Positions 32,495-41,263 of a stretch of DNA of 64,000 nucleotides are shown here, in pieces; position 1 is the stretch's first letter; each line of letters begins with the position of its first letter. Location: the NCBI GenBank assembly GCA_030639305.1, contig DAOWCY010000006.1:17758-81757 (forward strand), read 5' to 3'. The stretch is from JAGLQA01 sp023135565 (lineage in GTDB: Bacteria > Acidobacteriota > Aminicenantia > UBA2199). The position numbers were made by a program, and so were the translations under genes. The notes beneath the pieces were generated by a model that saw only the letters and a program-made list of their open reading frames with translations, made no database searches and had not been told where the DNA came from.

Positions 32495-35400
32495 CTACCT
32501 CTTAAATTTCCAGCGGAAACGCGTCCGCAAACCGCTGTCCTCAAACTGCATCGAAACCCCAAGAAAAGTAAATCCGGCTAATAATCCAAATTCCCGGTCA
32601 CCCTCCCTATACGCGGGCTGCCTCTGCTTGAAAACCGTGCCGTAAACAGAACTCCCGATATGGAAGTTTTCCCATACAAAATGACCTTCACCGGGATGCC
32701 TGGGCGTGAAACCGAATAACTGCGCGTGCTTCGCCGCCGCTCCCTCTATAGACGCGCTGCCACTAAGCACAATAGGAAATAAATGACCGGCGCCTTCAAA
32801 AGCTTCAAACAATTTACCGTCCTGGTGGGCTTCAAATAACCCGGGCAATTGCAGTTCACAAGCATCAGGATAAGCCCGCAGAGAAAATCCCTGTAAACTG
32901 CCCTGATCCACGGCGGTAATCTTCTCCCGGTGCGACCAGGGTATATTCCGTATGAGCAAAAAGCGGTCCTGTAACTCGACGCCGAATCGAAGCTTGATAA
33001 TCCCGGCTATGCCAAAAGAAAAAACCCACTGGTCGCGGTTTTCCACCTGGTGCACCCGCACCTGTAATTCGCGCCAGCGATCGCGCTGCCTGAGCGCAGG
33101 CACGGACCTCTTCAAAAAACTGAGGGTGCGCCCCGGGTCCCGGGTCTCTATAATCAAGGTGCAGGGCCGGGTGAGCACCGAAAGCAAAACCGGCAGCGAA
33201 AGCATCCCGCTGGCTGACGACCCGCCGAAATTAGCATCGAATATCCCCAACAAGTCGCCACTGCCTAAAGCGATGACCGGGTCGGCGTCATGTACGGTTA
33301 GATGCAGCCCGGGCCCGAAATCCTCGAATATGGCGGGGTGTATAGGCAAATATCGCGATAATAAACTGTAACCGTCTTTGACAATGCCCCGCCAGGCTTC
33401 CTCGCCAAGATTGAGCGAAAGCATAAGCACCGGGTCCCGGGACAAGCGCGGGATATTTAACGGTTCATTGTCCGTTTTGCTTTTTAATGCGCCTTTTAAA
33501 GAGTTATAAATAGTGTTATCCACCAGCGGCAGGATAAAAATTTCCGCTTCCAAAAAACCGTCCTCAGCTTCATCTAAACGCAGCGCTATAGGATCGAAAT
33601 ACTCCCGCCAATAACTGGAATACTGATCTACATAACCTTTGTAAGCCTTTTTTTCCTTTTCCGAGACGCGCTGCACCGGAGCTTGCGAGATGGGCTTCAT
33701 ATGAGCCAGGGTGCCGTAGGTTTTGGAGTGCAAGATGTGATCCTTATCGAAATAATATTCCCCGCCCGGGCTGCCGTCCCGCGCAGATACCGCTGCTTCG
33801 CCCTTTACAGTTGGGGCTGGACGCGCCGCCGCCCTCCTGGAAATATAGCCGTAATCTATCAGGCTTTCGATGGAAAAGGGGGATCCTCTGCCGTCCAATT
33901 GGGCCAGCAGGGAGCGGGAAGTGAGGTATTCCATGTAGGCCCGGGCCCGGATGCGCCGCAGTTGGCCGATCTTAACCGCGGGCCCCACTAACCGGCGAAT
34001 AAAAGGATCGGAAAAATAAACGTAACCCCAGGTGGATTTTTTAAGCGGCAGCTTGCTTAACATGTAACGAAATTCATCGCTAAGCCCTAAACTGCCTTTA
34101 CCGCCGCTGTTCTTTAACTGTAAAATTTTCGCCACTTCATTTTTATTAGTGCCGATTAGCAGCAGGTCGTCCCAAAAAGACCAGTAGACGTTGGCACCGT
34201 TCTTTGATCGGAAAGCGGTTATGCGTTTTTCGGCCAGCTCTTTTTTACCCAGCAGTTGCAGCAGGGATTTTATCGCGCCGGGTTTGCTCAAACGCGCGGC
34301 CACAGTGACGTCGGTGCCGTCGATAAAAAAAAGATCGGGAAAAATCAGGGCGCACTCTTTAATGATCCCGGCTTCTAATAATGTGCGCAGCAGCTTGCGG
34401 TCGAATCCTAAACGGGCGGGGTATTTCTTGTCTAATTCGTAATCCACGCCATTGCCGGTAAAGGCGGTGCCCATGCGGTGCAAAAAACCGCAGCCCTGGT
34501 CCAAAAAAGCAAGAATGTCGCGGGGATTGGCTATGTAAACGAAAAAACGGTTTTGGGGCGTCACATCGGCCAGGGGCAGCGTGCCGCTTTTGCCACTGCT
34601 TTTTTTTAACATTTCCCGGAAAGGGTGGGATTCGACTTGTACGCCTGCTATAGATTCCACGTCGATGACGTAGTCCGCGGGCCGCTCCCCCGCGGCGTTT
34701 GCCCCGCCTGCCAGCACCTGCATTTGCAGGGTTTCCCGCACCGCGGCCCGGCCTCCCAATATATCGAAAACCGAGAGACTTTTCCCCCGCCTGTCCCAGC
34801 GCTCCCACGAGAAAAAGAAATCATCGTCGTCTCCTTCTTTTAGGGCTGTCAACCAGGTGGTCAACAGCGGCGATTGAGAAAGCCCGGCATAGGGTAACCA
34901 GGTGGCGAAACGCTGCTTATCAATGTCGATATGTTCACCTTCTTTTGCCTGGACGGCTCTGCGCATATCCCATTTTATTTCCATGGTATCGCCGGAATAG
35001 GCATTCTCCACAGTGAGCAGCAGCGGTTTTCCCGGTTTTGCTTTACATACCGCGGTCAGGGTATAGGAGTGCTTATCCGGTTCTATTACCGGCATCTCTT
35101 TTTTTTTCGGGATAACCGGATGAATGGTCTGTTTATATTTTTTAAGCAGCTTTTTGTCTACCGGCAGGCGCTGGCAGGAGCCGCCGGTATCGAGCACCCA
35201 ATGTTTGCCGTCATCCACGTAGGGCCGCAGTTCGAAGGCTAATGTCTCTTTATCTTTTGCCCGGACGAATCTGTCTTTTTCCTGGAAACGGAAATTTGCC
35301 CGGGGAACCAGGAAGATAAAAGGCCCTTTTATATCCTGCCCGGCAGGGGAATCATAAGGCGACCGGGCAAGATTTTTTTGCAGGTATTTATATCTTTTTT

Positions 35401-35827
35401 CTTCAATAATATCTTGGATGGATGAAGGCCCTGTATTACCGTGTTTCCCGGCGTATTCGGCGCAGGGCCAATAAAGGCGCTGCAAAAAGTGGCGTCCTTT
35501 CGTTATTTGTTTTTTTTCCGTGATGGCTTTTAAACGTCCGCCCTGCCGGTCATTGTGCAGCGGCGTCGTGGGCTGCAGGTACAGTTCCGTGATATTTTTT
35601 TTAGCTGCGCCGCCGGAATCGACGATCTGCCAATATCCCTGCACCGGGAGCTGCACTTCGCCCCGGTATTTAGTATAGAACGAACCGGGCTGCCGGAAAA
35701 AAAGGCTTTTTTTTACACTCAGCGGGGCCAGTTTATTCAGCGCCCCGTAAGTTAGGACAAAAAATAATCCCAAAACCGCCGCCCACTTGACATATGATGA
35801 AATGTTTTTTATTTTTTTCTTTTCCAT
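32495..35827 (-). CDS. Very large unknown membrane-anchored protein
   Basis: 1110 residues. A short basic N-terminus is followed by one membrane helix (~14-32, AAVLGLFFVLTYGALNKLA). The rest is likely periplasmic and has no repeats or catalytic motif I recognise. The central part (~450-700) and C-terminal part (~800-1100) both have alternating segments such as FVYIANPRDILAFLDQG, LSKLPLKKSTWGYVYFSD and SGSASIEGAAAKHAQLFG that loosely recall DUF3352-like surface proteins in which several similar domains are strung together. The start has AGGATC before the ATG. No clear operon partner. It is the largest uncharacterised gene in the window. Confidence 0.7.
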   Translation of the reverse strand: MEKKKIKNISSYVKWAAVLGLFFVLTYGALNKLAPLSVKKSLFFRQPGSFYTKYRGEVQLPVQGYWQIVDSGGAAKKNITELYLQPTTPLHNDRQGGRLKAITEKKQITKGRHFLQRLYWPCAEYAGKHGNTGPSSIQDIIEEKRYKYLQKNLARSPYDSPAGQDIKGPFIFLVPRANFRFQEKDRFVRAKDKETLAFELRPYVDDGKHWVLDTGGSCQRLPVDKKLLKKYKQTIHPVIPKKKEMPVIEPDKHSYTLTAVCKAKPGKPLLLTVENAYSGDTMEIKWDMRRAVQAKEGEHIDIDKQRFATWLPYAGLSQSPLLTTWLTALKEGDDDDFFFSWERWDRRGKSLSVFDILGGRAAVRETLQMQVLAGGANAAGERPADYVIDVESIAGVQVESHPFREMLKKSSGKSGTLPLADVTPQNRFFVYIANPRDILAFLDQGCGFLHRMGTAFTGNGVDYELDKKYPARLGFDRKLLRTLLEAGIIKECALIFPDLFFIDGTDVTVAARLSKPGAIKSLLQLLGKKELAEKRITAFRSKNGANVYWSFWDDLLLIGTNKNEVAKILQLKNSGGKGSLGLSDEFRYMLSKLPLKKSTWGYVYFSDPFIRRLVGPAVKIGQLRRIRARAYMEYLTSRSLLAQLDGRGSPFSIESLIDYGYISRRAAARPAPTVKGEAAVSARDGSPGGEYYFDKDHILHSKTYGTLAHMKPISQAPVQRVSEKEKKAYKGYVDQYSSYWREYFDPIALRLDEAEDGFLEAEIFILPLVDNTIYNSLKGALKSKTDNEPLNIPRLSRDPVLMLSLNLGEEAWRGIVKDGYSLLSRYLPIHPAIFEDFGPGLHLTVHDADPVIALGSGDLLGIFDANFGGSSASGMLSLPVLLSVLTRPCTLIIETRDPGRTLSFLKRSVPALRQRDRWRELQVRVHQVENRDQWVFSFGIAGIIKLRFGVELQDRFLLIRNIPWSHREKITAVDQGSLQGFSLRAYPDACELQLPGLFEAHQDGKLFEAFEGAGHLFPIVLSGSASIEGAAAKHAQLFGFTPRHPGEGHFVWENFHIGSSVYGTVFKQRQPAYREGDREFGLLAGFTFLGVSMQFEDSGLRTRFRWKFKR

Positions 35828-35862
35828 GATCCTATTTTAAAAAAAAATAAAAGAAATTGCAA

Positions 35863-36121
35863 GCCTCCGGCAGGGGGGCAGCGCGCCCAACATCTTAGCC
35901 TCCGGCGGCCCTGCCGGGGGCCAAACTTTTGAAAAAGTTTGATCAAAACTTCTTATGATTTAGAATCAAAAGCGCTCACACGCTGCTTCTTGCGGCGAAG
36001 CCGCTTATTGCCTCCCCACGCAGTGGGGCTTTTGAAAAAGTTTGATCAAAACTTCTTATGATTTAGAATCAAAAGCGCCTCTTGCGGCGAAGCGGCTTAT
36101 TGCCTCCCCGTGCGCACGGGG
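35863..36121 (-). repeat. Tandem palindromic repeat array abutting a stop
   Basis: On the minus strand CCCCGTGCGCACGGGG (36106-36121) begins at the base after the TAA at 36122-36124. Two copies of the full unit follow, ending at GCCTCCGG near 35863. It fills the whole gap. Confidence 0.88.
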
Positions 36122-37366
36122 TTAGTGAGGTTTTATCACTAAAATGATTTCGTCTACTTTCCGCTTTCCCATCTGCCTGACAATTAGCTGATAGTCTTTG
36201 ATTTTTATCTTTGTTCTTACCCTGGGGAATTTCCCGAAGAAATAGATAAACATGCCGGACATTATAGTGTACTCTTTTTTGACAGGCAGTTCGATGCCTA
36301 ACCGGGCATTCACTTCTTCCACCGGGACACTTCCTTTTATAAAATACGTATGCTTGTCTACTTTTTTTATGGGCTGTTGGGCAATATTAAGCCCGCCGAA
36401 TATTTCTTTAAAAATATCGTTCAACGTCAGGATACCGATGGTTGTGCCGTATTCATCGAGAACCACGGCAATGTTTACATCATACTTTTTGAATTCTTTT
36501 AATACGTAATTTAAAGAAGAAAACTCGGATACGAAAACCGGTTTGTCGGCAATTTCTTTTAGGTTTAAATCTTTGAATTCTTTGTCCAATAAAAGAGCGG
36601 CGATATCCCTCGTGTGGATGATGCCCGTAATGTTATCGAGAGTGCCTTTGTATATAGGAATCTTATAAACGCCCTTTTCGCGGATGATTTTTTTCAAACC
36701 GGCAATGTCTGAATTTTCCTCCAGGGCGATTATATTAGGCCGCGGTTTCATCAGGCTTTTAATATCTTTCTCCGCCGTATCTATAAGCTCATGTAACATG
36801 CGCAGGGTCTCCGGGATATAGTGAAAAAGTTTCGTCTCCGAGGATAAAAGATGTTTGATCTCCTCGATATTAAGTTCTTTTTTATCGCCGGCCGACCCCT
36901 TCTTTCTAAAGAGTAAATTGGAAAGAGCCGAGAGAACTTTAACAAAAGGAAAAAATAGGTAGGTGAAAAACTTAATCGGGTAAGCATAAATAAAGGACAT
37001 CTTTTCACTGTGCCTGAAGGCATAGGATTTGGGGATAACTTCGGCAAATATCAAAATGATAATAGTTGTGGCCAATGTGGTAGCCAGTAAAGCCAACTGC
37101 TCACTGCCTGCGAAAATCTTTGCGAACAGGATGGCCGATATGGAGGCTGCCGCAATATTTACCAGGTTATTCCCGATCAGGATAGTTGAAAAGAATTCGT
37201 CCGGTTCCGCCAATAATTTATTTAGGAATATGGCCTTCTTATTTTTCTTGTTTGCTTTGAGGTTCAGCTTAATCTTGTTTAAGGACAGCAGCGAAGTCTC
37301 GGCGGAAGAAAAGAAAGCGCTGAATAGGATTAAAACAAAAAAAATGATTAGATATAACACTAACAT
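36122..37366 (-). CDS. CNNM/CorC-type (DUF21-CBS) membrane transporter
   Basis: 414 residues. An N-terminal DUF21 domain has three to four membrane helices and a FFSSAETSLLSLNKIK motif. Two CBS domains (~200-320) follow, with IHTRDIAALLLD and TLNDIFKEIFG, then a CorC/HlyC-type C-terminal domain. This is the CNNM/CorC family implicated in Mg2+ or Co2+ efflux. I chose the ATG at 37366 because a GGGGAG site lies eight bases upstream, over an in-frame ATG 36 bases earlier. A repeat array begins directly after the stop. Confidence 0.88.
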   Translation of the reverse strand: MLVLYLIIFFVLILFSAFFSSAETSLLSLNKIKLNLKANKKNKKAIFLNKLLAEPDEFFSTILIGNNLVNIAAASISAILFAKIFAGSEQLALLATTLATTIIILIFAEVIPKSYAFRHSEKMSFIYAYPIKFFTYLFFPFVKVLSALSNLLFRKKGSAGDKKELNIEEIKHLLSSETKLFHYIPETLRMLHELIDTAEKDIKSLMKPRPNIIALEENSDIAGLKKIIREKGVYKIPIYKGTLDNITGIIHTRDIAALLLDKEFKDLNLKEIADKPVFVSEFSSLNYVLKEFKKYDVNIAVVLDEYGTTIGILTLNDIFKEIFGGLNIAQQPIKKVDKHTYFIKGSVPVEEVNARLGIELPVKKEYTIMSGMFIYFFGKFPRVRTKIKIKDYQLIVRQMGKRKVDEIILVIKPH

Positions 37367-37416
37367 CTTAACCGCTCCCCGCACCGCACAGCCGCGGAGC
37401 AAAACAAAAAAAACGC

Positions 37417-38082
37417 TTATTTATGATAAATTTGATATACCACTTTATACAAAGAGGCGCCGATACAATCATTGACTAATTGAACGCCCTTTATTCCCTT
37501 AGCAAGTTTCAGTATCCTGGGGGAATAGTTTACGATACCTTTAATCCCTAATTCTACCAGTTTGTCGAGTATTTCCTGGGCCACGCTCTCCGGTACGGTT
37601 AACAGGGCTATCTTTACATGTGTGTTTTCCTTTACATATTCTTCAAGACGCTCGATGTGGTAGATAGGCGTTTTCCTCCCTTTTATATCGACTATTGTGC
37701 CTACCAGGTCCGGTTTTACATCGAAGAGCGCCGTCACATGGATGTTCCTGATTTTGAATAACTTGTACTCGGAAAGGGCCCGCCCCAATCTACCTGCTCC
37801 TACAACAATGACTTCCGCGCCTCGATCTACCGATAAAACCCTCCTTAAAGCACGGAAAAGTTTTTCTACATGGTAACCTTTTTTTTGCTTGCCGATGGAG
37901 ATGCCGAGATAGAAAAAATCCTGTCTGACCTGGTTGCATGACACCCCGGTTATCTCTTCCAACTTTTTGGAAGAGATAAAGGAATCCTGGGGCAGGTCTA
38001 ATTTTAGCAGCGCTTCATAGTAGAATGATACCCTGGTTATCACTCTCAAGCTCATCTTCTTCTCTTGTTTGTCGTTTTTCAT
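37417..38082 (-). CDS. rex: Redox-sensing transcriptional repressor Rex
   Basis: 221 residues. An N-terminal winged helix has ISSKKLEEITGVSCNQVRQDFFYLG and is followed by a Rossmann domain with VIVVGAGRLGRALSEY and an FDVKPDLVGT segment that binds NADH. Rex leaves DNA when the NADH/NAD+ ratio rises and controls respiration and fermentation genes. I chose the ATG at 38082, which has GAGGCG before it; the frame is open further upstream but that would exceed the family length. It probably controls itself; see the promoter entry. It lies 50 bases upstream of the transporter gene and may be cotranscribed with it. Confidence 0.92.
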   Translation of the reverse strand: MKNDKQEKKMSLRVITRVSFYYEALLKLDLPQDSFISSKKLEEITGVSCNQVRQDFFYLGISIGKQKKGYHVEKLFRALRRVLSVDRGAEVIVVGAGRLGRALSEYKLFKIRNIHVTALFDVKPDLVGTIVDIKGRKTPIYHIERLEEYVKENTHVKIALLTVPESVAQEILDKLVELGIKGIVNYSPRILKLAKGIKGVQLVNDCIGASLYKVVYQIYHK

Positions 38083-38117
38083 GTACGCCTCGAAAATATC
38101 GTTTACTTTTAAACTAT

Positions 38118-38146
38118 ATATTACTTGAGAAATCATTCAATGTCAA
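38118..38146 (-). promoter_or_regulatory. rex promoter with possible Rex operator
   Basis: On the minus strand TTGACA (38141-38146), a 17-base spacer and TAATAT (38118-38123). The spacer is TTGAATGATTTCTCAAG, which resembles a degraded Rex site (TTGTGAAnnnnTTCACAA): TTGA and TCAA ends with 8 bases between. Autoregulation is inferred. Confidence 0.5.
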
Positions 38147-38307
38147 GTTAAAATATGACCTTTTAGGTATTTTAAATAATACTTCGCCAGGGTTTGCTAA
38201 AAAAACAAGCTTTTTGGTCGATCCGGTCGGGTATGCGGCTTCCAGGTCCCTCATAGGGTGCGAACGCCGTCCGCTTTTAAAAAAATTAAAAAAAATTGAT
38301 TTTTTGC

Positions 38308-38337
38308 TTGACTTTTGTTTTTTGTTAATGGTAAAAT
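38308..38337 (+). promoter_or_regulatory. Promoter of the small-peptide/radical SAM cluster
   Basis: TTGACT (38308-38313), an 18-base spacer and TAAAAT (38332-38337). It is about 30 bases upstream of the ribosome binding site of the small gene. Confidence 0.6.
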
Positions 38338-38374
38338 TACGGTGCAACTAAAATTAATCTTCACGGAGGAAGAT

Positions 38375-38590
38375 ATGGAAAAATTAAACAGTATTGAAGT
38401 AACACCGAATGTGGAATTTAGTCTGAAAATTTTGGGCGATTCCCTGGAAAGCATCCCGGAAGGCGAAAAAAGAGAGAATGCGAAAAAGGCGCTGGGTTAT
38501 TTGCAAACGGTTGCTGCGGGCGAAAATCCTAAAGCGGTTAAAAGGTGTTTTGTGCCCAAATTATTTTACCCGAACGATTCGGTAGGATAA
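38375..38590 (+). CDS. Small protein ahead of two radical SAM genes; possible RiPP precursor
   Basis: 71 residues, ATG at 38375 with CGGAGG five to six bases upstream; the longer in-frame version lies over the promoter. The first ~50 residues are acidic and amphipathic (a GDSLESIPEGEKRENAKKAL helix), and the last ~16 (KRCFVPKLFYPNDSVG) are basic then aromatic and have one Cys. This is the layout of a leader and core peptide. No homologue is recognised. It is 108 bases before two radical SAM genes in the same direction, so it may be their substrate. This is inference; it could also be an unrelated small regulator. Confidence 0.6.
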   Translation: MEKLNSIEVTPNVEFSLKILGDSLESIPEGEKRENAKKALGYLQTVAAGENPKAVKRCFVPKLFYPNDSVG

Positions 38591-38629
38591 ATTTAGCACT
38601 TCATTTGCGCTTTAAAAACCTGTGCAGAT

Positions 38630-38701
38630 ATGGCGCTGCATTTAAAGAAAGTAGAGGTATATCGTAATTTGAGGAGGCGAATGAAAGAGGTGAAAAAGTG
38701 A
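38630..38701 (+). CDS. 23-residue basic micropeptide or coupling ORF
   Basis: ATG at 38630 to TGA at 38699-38701, encoding a 23-residue peptide with 11 Lys or Arg (MALHLKKVEVYRNLRRRMKE, then VKK). It overlaps the radical SAM start by four bases (GTGA). It lacks a strong ribosome binding site of its own, and it may serve mainly to couple translation. Whether it is made is unknown. Confidence 0.35.
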   Translation: MALHLKKVEVYRNLRRRMKEVKK

Positions 38702-40074
38702 AATTTTTATTGATCCAGCCGCCATTATCGGATGCCGGTTATAATGAGTTTAATTTCTCCCCAGGCCATCTGTTCACCCTTTTTTCTTACTTAAAGCACA
38801 ATAATCCCGGCTTACAGGTGGATGTACTGGATTGGCCGCGCGCCCATGTCGAAGAGCCGGAAACGACAGCAGAGCGCGGCGATTTGCTGTTTTCCAATAG
38901 ATTAAAAAAACAATTGAAAAAATATGCCCCGGATGTCATCGGTATTTCCTGTTACACCAGTATGCATTATATCATTACACAGTTGGTGGCGCTCATCTAC
39001 AAGGAAGAAAACCCGGATGGAATCGTGATTGTCGGCGGTTTTCATCCCACTTTTGTACCTGACGATTTTACCGCCCCGGCAGCCCCTTACGATTATATCA
39101 TACAGGGTGAAGGCGAAGTAGCCCTGTCCAGGTTGTTAAAGCAGCCGCTTCGTCCCCGGCAGCGGGCAAAAGTGGTGCCGGGAATTCCCTTAGACTTAGA
39201 AACAGAAGTATTAATGTGGGATGATTATCCTTATTTCGATAAGGGGGCAAAAGTGACCCTATTTTTTAGCCGCGGTTGTCCTTTCGAGTGCAATTTCTGC
39301 GTAGAACCGAACCGGCTGCGAAATCCCGGTGCGCGCTACCGGGTTTATTCCTCGACCAAAGCCCGCCGCACTATCGAGACCCTAATTAAAAGATTAACCC
39401 CGGAGGGTATTTTCTTTGGGGAAGCTGCCTTCGGTTTGAATCCCCAATGGCGCCGGCAATTTTTAAAAGACCTGGCGGAAGTGGCGCCGGGTATCCTTTT
39501 TTGGGGGGAAACCCGGGTGGACACGTTCTCTAAAGAGGATGTAGATTTACTGAAACCGCTTCGTTTCCGGTTAGACTTAGGACTCGACGCCATTGTGCCG
39601 GATAATATCCTCAGGCAGAATAAATCACGTAACCCCGAGGAATATATCCGCCGTTTTACCGCATTGGACGACTATATGAACGAGCAGGAATTGCCTCATT
39701 CAATTTTTATACTGCACAATTTTCCCGGCGAGACGCCGCGCACCTATGCGCAGACAAAACAAAGACTGTTGGACATTGCCGGGAAACGCAGCTATAATTA
39801 TTCTTGTTTCGGGCCGCAGCCCTATTGTTTATATCCCGGCTCGTCGGCCTACCGCGATATGAAACACTATGAGGAAAAATACGGCAGCCGGTTTCCTAAT
39901 GACGGTTGGTGGCGGGAGATCAGCGATGACCGCAATGCCCTTGCCAGGGCGATCGTTGCCGGTAAGGAAATGGAAGGCAAGGATATCGACTTTTTGGCGG
40001 AGGCCAAACAATTAATGGATAAAATTATCCCGGATAAGAAATTGCTCCATTGGCCTTTCCGATGGGGTTCGTGA
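38698..40074 (+). CDS. B12-binding radical SAM protein of the peptide cluster
   Basis: 458 residues, GTG start with AGAGGTG upstream. Residues 1-~170 are a cobalamin-binding fold (LLIQPPLS, GISCYTS, IVIVGGFHP, IQGEGEVAL). The radical SAM cluster motif is SRGCPFECNFC (~199-209). The C-terminus contains a HNFPGETPRTYAQTK and a CFGPQPYCLYPGS segment. It is three bases apart from the next radical SAM gene. Family members methylate or rearrange peptides, lipids or cofactors; neighbouring small genes favour peptide modification here, but this is inference. Confidence 0.82.
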   Translation: MKFLLIQPPLSDAGYNEFNFSPGHLFTLFSYLKHNNPGLQVDVLDWPRAHVEEPETTAERGDLLFSNRLKKQLKKYAPDVIGISCYTSMHYIITQLVALIYKEENPDGIVIVGGFHPTFVPDDFTAPAAPYDYIIQGEGEVALSRLLKQPLRPRQRAKVVPGIPLDLETEVLMWDDYPYFDKGAKVTLFFSRGCPFECNFCVEPNRLRNPGARYRVYSSTKARRTIETLIKRLTPEGIFFGEAAFGLNPQWRRQFLKDLAEVAPGILFWGETRVDTFSKEDVDLLKPLRFRLDLGLDAIVPDNILRQNKSRNPEEYIRRFTALDDYMNEQELPHSIFILHNFPGETPRTYAQTKQRLLDIAGKRSYNYSCFGPQPYCLYPGSSAYRDMKHYEEKYGSRFPNDGWWREISDDRNALARAIVAGKEMEGKDIDFLAEAKQLMDKIIPDKKLLHWPFRWGS

Positions 40075-40077
40075 GAA

Positions 40078-41157
40078 ATGGCCGCGCTTATTTCGGATAT
40101 GAAACTACCTGCTCTCCTGTTAATGGTAACCGATGATTGCAATTTCGGGTGTAAATACTGTTACCAGACCAAAGGGAATCGATATATGAGCTGGGAGACG
40201 GCAAAAAAAACACTGGATTTTTTCCTGCCCCGGTTGGGAAAAAATTATCGTCTCGCTTTTTTGGGAGGCGAACCTTTTCTCGCTTTCGACTTGATAAAAG
40301 AGGCAGTCGCTTATTTAAAAATAAAAAATAAAGAACTGTCTAAGACCGTGCATTATGCGGCCAATAGCAACGGCAGCCTGTTAGATGACGCTGTACTCGA
40401 TTTTTTGCAGCAAAATAATTTTACGCTGGCCGTCAGTTTCGATGCGTTTAAACAGGATTGGGGACGAAAAAAAAATAGTTTTAACCTGGTCCAGGCTGCT
40501 GTTAAAAAGGCGCTGGCCCGGCCCGGCATTCGCCTGGAAATCGCCAGTACATTTACTCCCGGCACTGTGGCCGGTTTGTGTGAATCTTTAGAATATATCA
40601 TCGGTTTAGGAGTGCCGAAAGCGTCGTTTTCCTTAGATATGACCGTGGCATGGGACCGGGCGTCCTTAGACCGGTTGGCCCGGGAACTTGCCTCTCTAAG
40701 AAAGTTCCTCTTAAAGAATTATCCCGACGGCAAAAAAACACCGGTGCGTTTTTTTAGTGAAGGAGAGTGGAGCGGCATCTGGCAGTGTGCCGCGGGTCTT
40801 ACCCAATTACTGGTTACACCCACCGGGCAAATATGGGGCTGTCCTCTTTTTTACGAATTCTTTAAAGGAAAAGAGTCGAGCCCGGCTTACGGGGAGTATT
40901 GTTTCGGCGGACTACCGGATTTCGTAAACACTTACCGCCGGGTGCCGGCAAATTACGCCCGTTTCAGGATGGACAATTTTCACCGGTCAAATTCTCCCTG
41001 TTTTTTGTGTCCTTTAGTAGAAAAATGCATCATCTGCCCGGTCAGCAGGCCGGAGGGGGATGCCCCCCGTCTTTTGGTGGCCTCTTATTTATGTGAAATG
41101 AGTAAAATCCTCATCGCCGAGAAAGAAAAATTCGCCCGTGGCACGGGCACCCTATAA
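40078..41157 (+). CDS. Radical SAM protein with SPASM-like C-terminus
   Basis: 359 residues. The cluster motif is DDCNFGCKYCYQTKG near the N-terminus, with FLGGEPFLAF for SAM binding. The C-terminus has CFLCPLVEKCIICPVS, which resembles the extra-cluster ligands of SPASM/twitch enzymes that modify peptides (AnSME, PqqE, sactisynthase types). Residues ~353-359 (ARGTGTL) and the TAA come from palindromic repeat DNA, so the true end is probably displaced. With the gene before it, this makes a two-enzyme radical SAM pair. Confidence 0.83.
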   Translation: MAALISDMKLPALLLMVTDDCNFGCKYCYQTKGNRYMSWETAKKTLDFFLPRLGKNYRLAFLGGEPFLAFDLIKEAVAYLKIKNKELSKTVHYAANSNGSLLDDAVLDFLQQNNFTLAVSFDAFKQDWGRKKNSFNLVQAAVKKALARPGIRLEIASTFTPGTVAGLCESLEYIIGLGVPKASFSLDMTVAWDRASLDRLARELASLRKFLLKNYPDGKKTPVRFFSEGEWSGIWQCAAGLTQLLVTPTGQIWGCPLFYEFFKGKESSPAYGEYCFGGLPDFVNTYRRVPANYARFRMDNFHRSNSPCFLCPLVEKCIICPVSRPEGDAPRLLVASYLCEMSKILIAEKEKFARGTGTL

Positions 41158-41253
41158 GGGGCTGCCTATCGAGATATGATAGCCGGGTAGTTTCTACTAT
41201 TGGTTATACAGTACAATTACAACCGGTCATTTGTAAGCCCCGGGGCGCGGCAT
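41134..41253 (+). repeat. Palindromic repeat with a 105-base unique module
   Basis: GCCCGTGGCACGGGC (41134-41148), then ACCCTATAAGGGGCTGCC and a ~105-base segment (41149-41253) that is about 75% identical to 7800-7903 on the other strand, including the blocks GGGTAGTTT, TATACAG and ACCGGTCA. The stop of the radical SAM gene lies inside it. Confidence 0.8.
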
Positions 41254-41263
41254 TGAAGATCGA

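Noticed and set aside
32349..32645. 98-residue frame beginning MPPAALPGAKLL
   Set aside because: It is the repeat array read on the + strand; the same peptide pattern arises from every copy.
34359..34808. 149-residue minus-strand frame in the large gene
   Set aside because: Shadow of 32495-35827 in another frame, low-complexity Arg/Gly composition.
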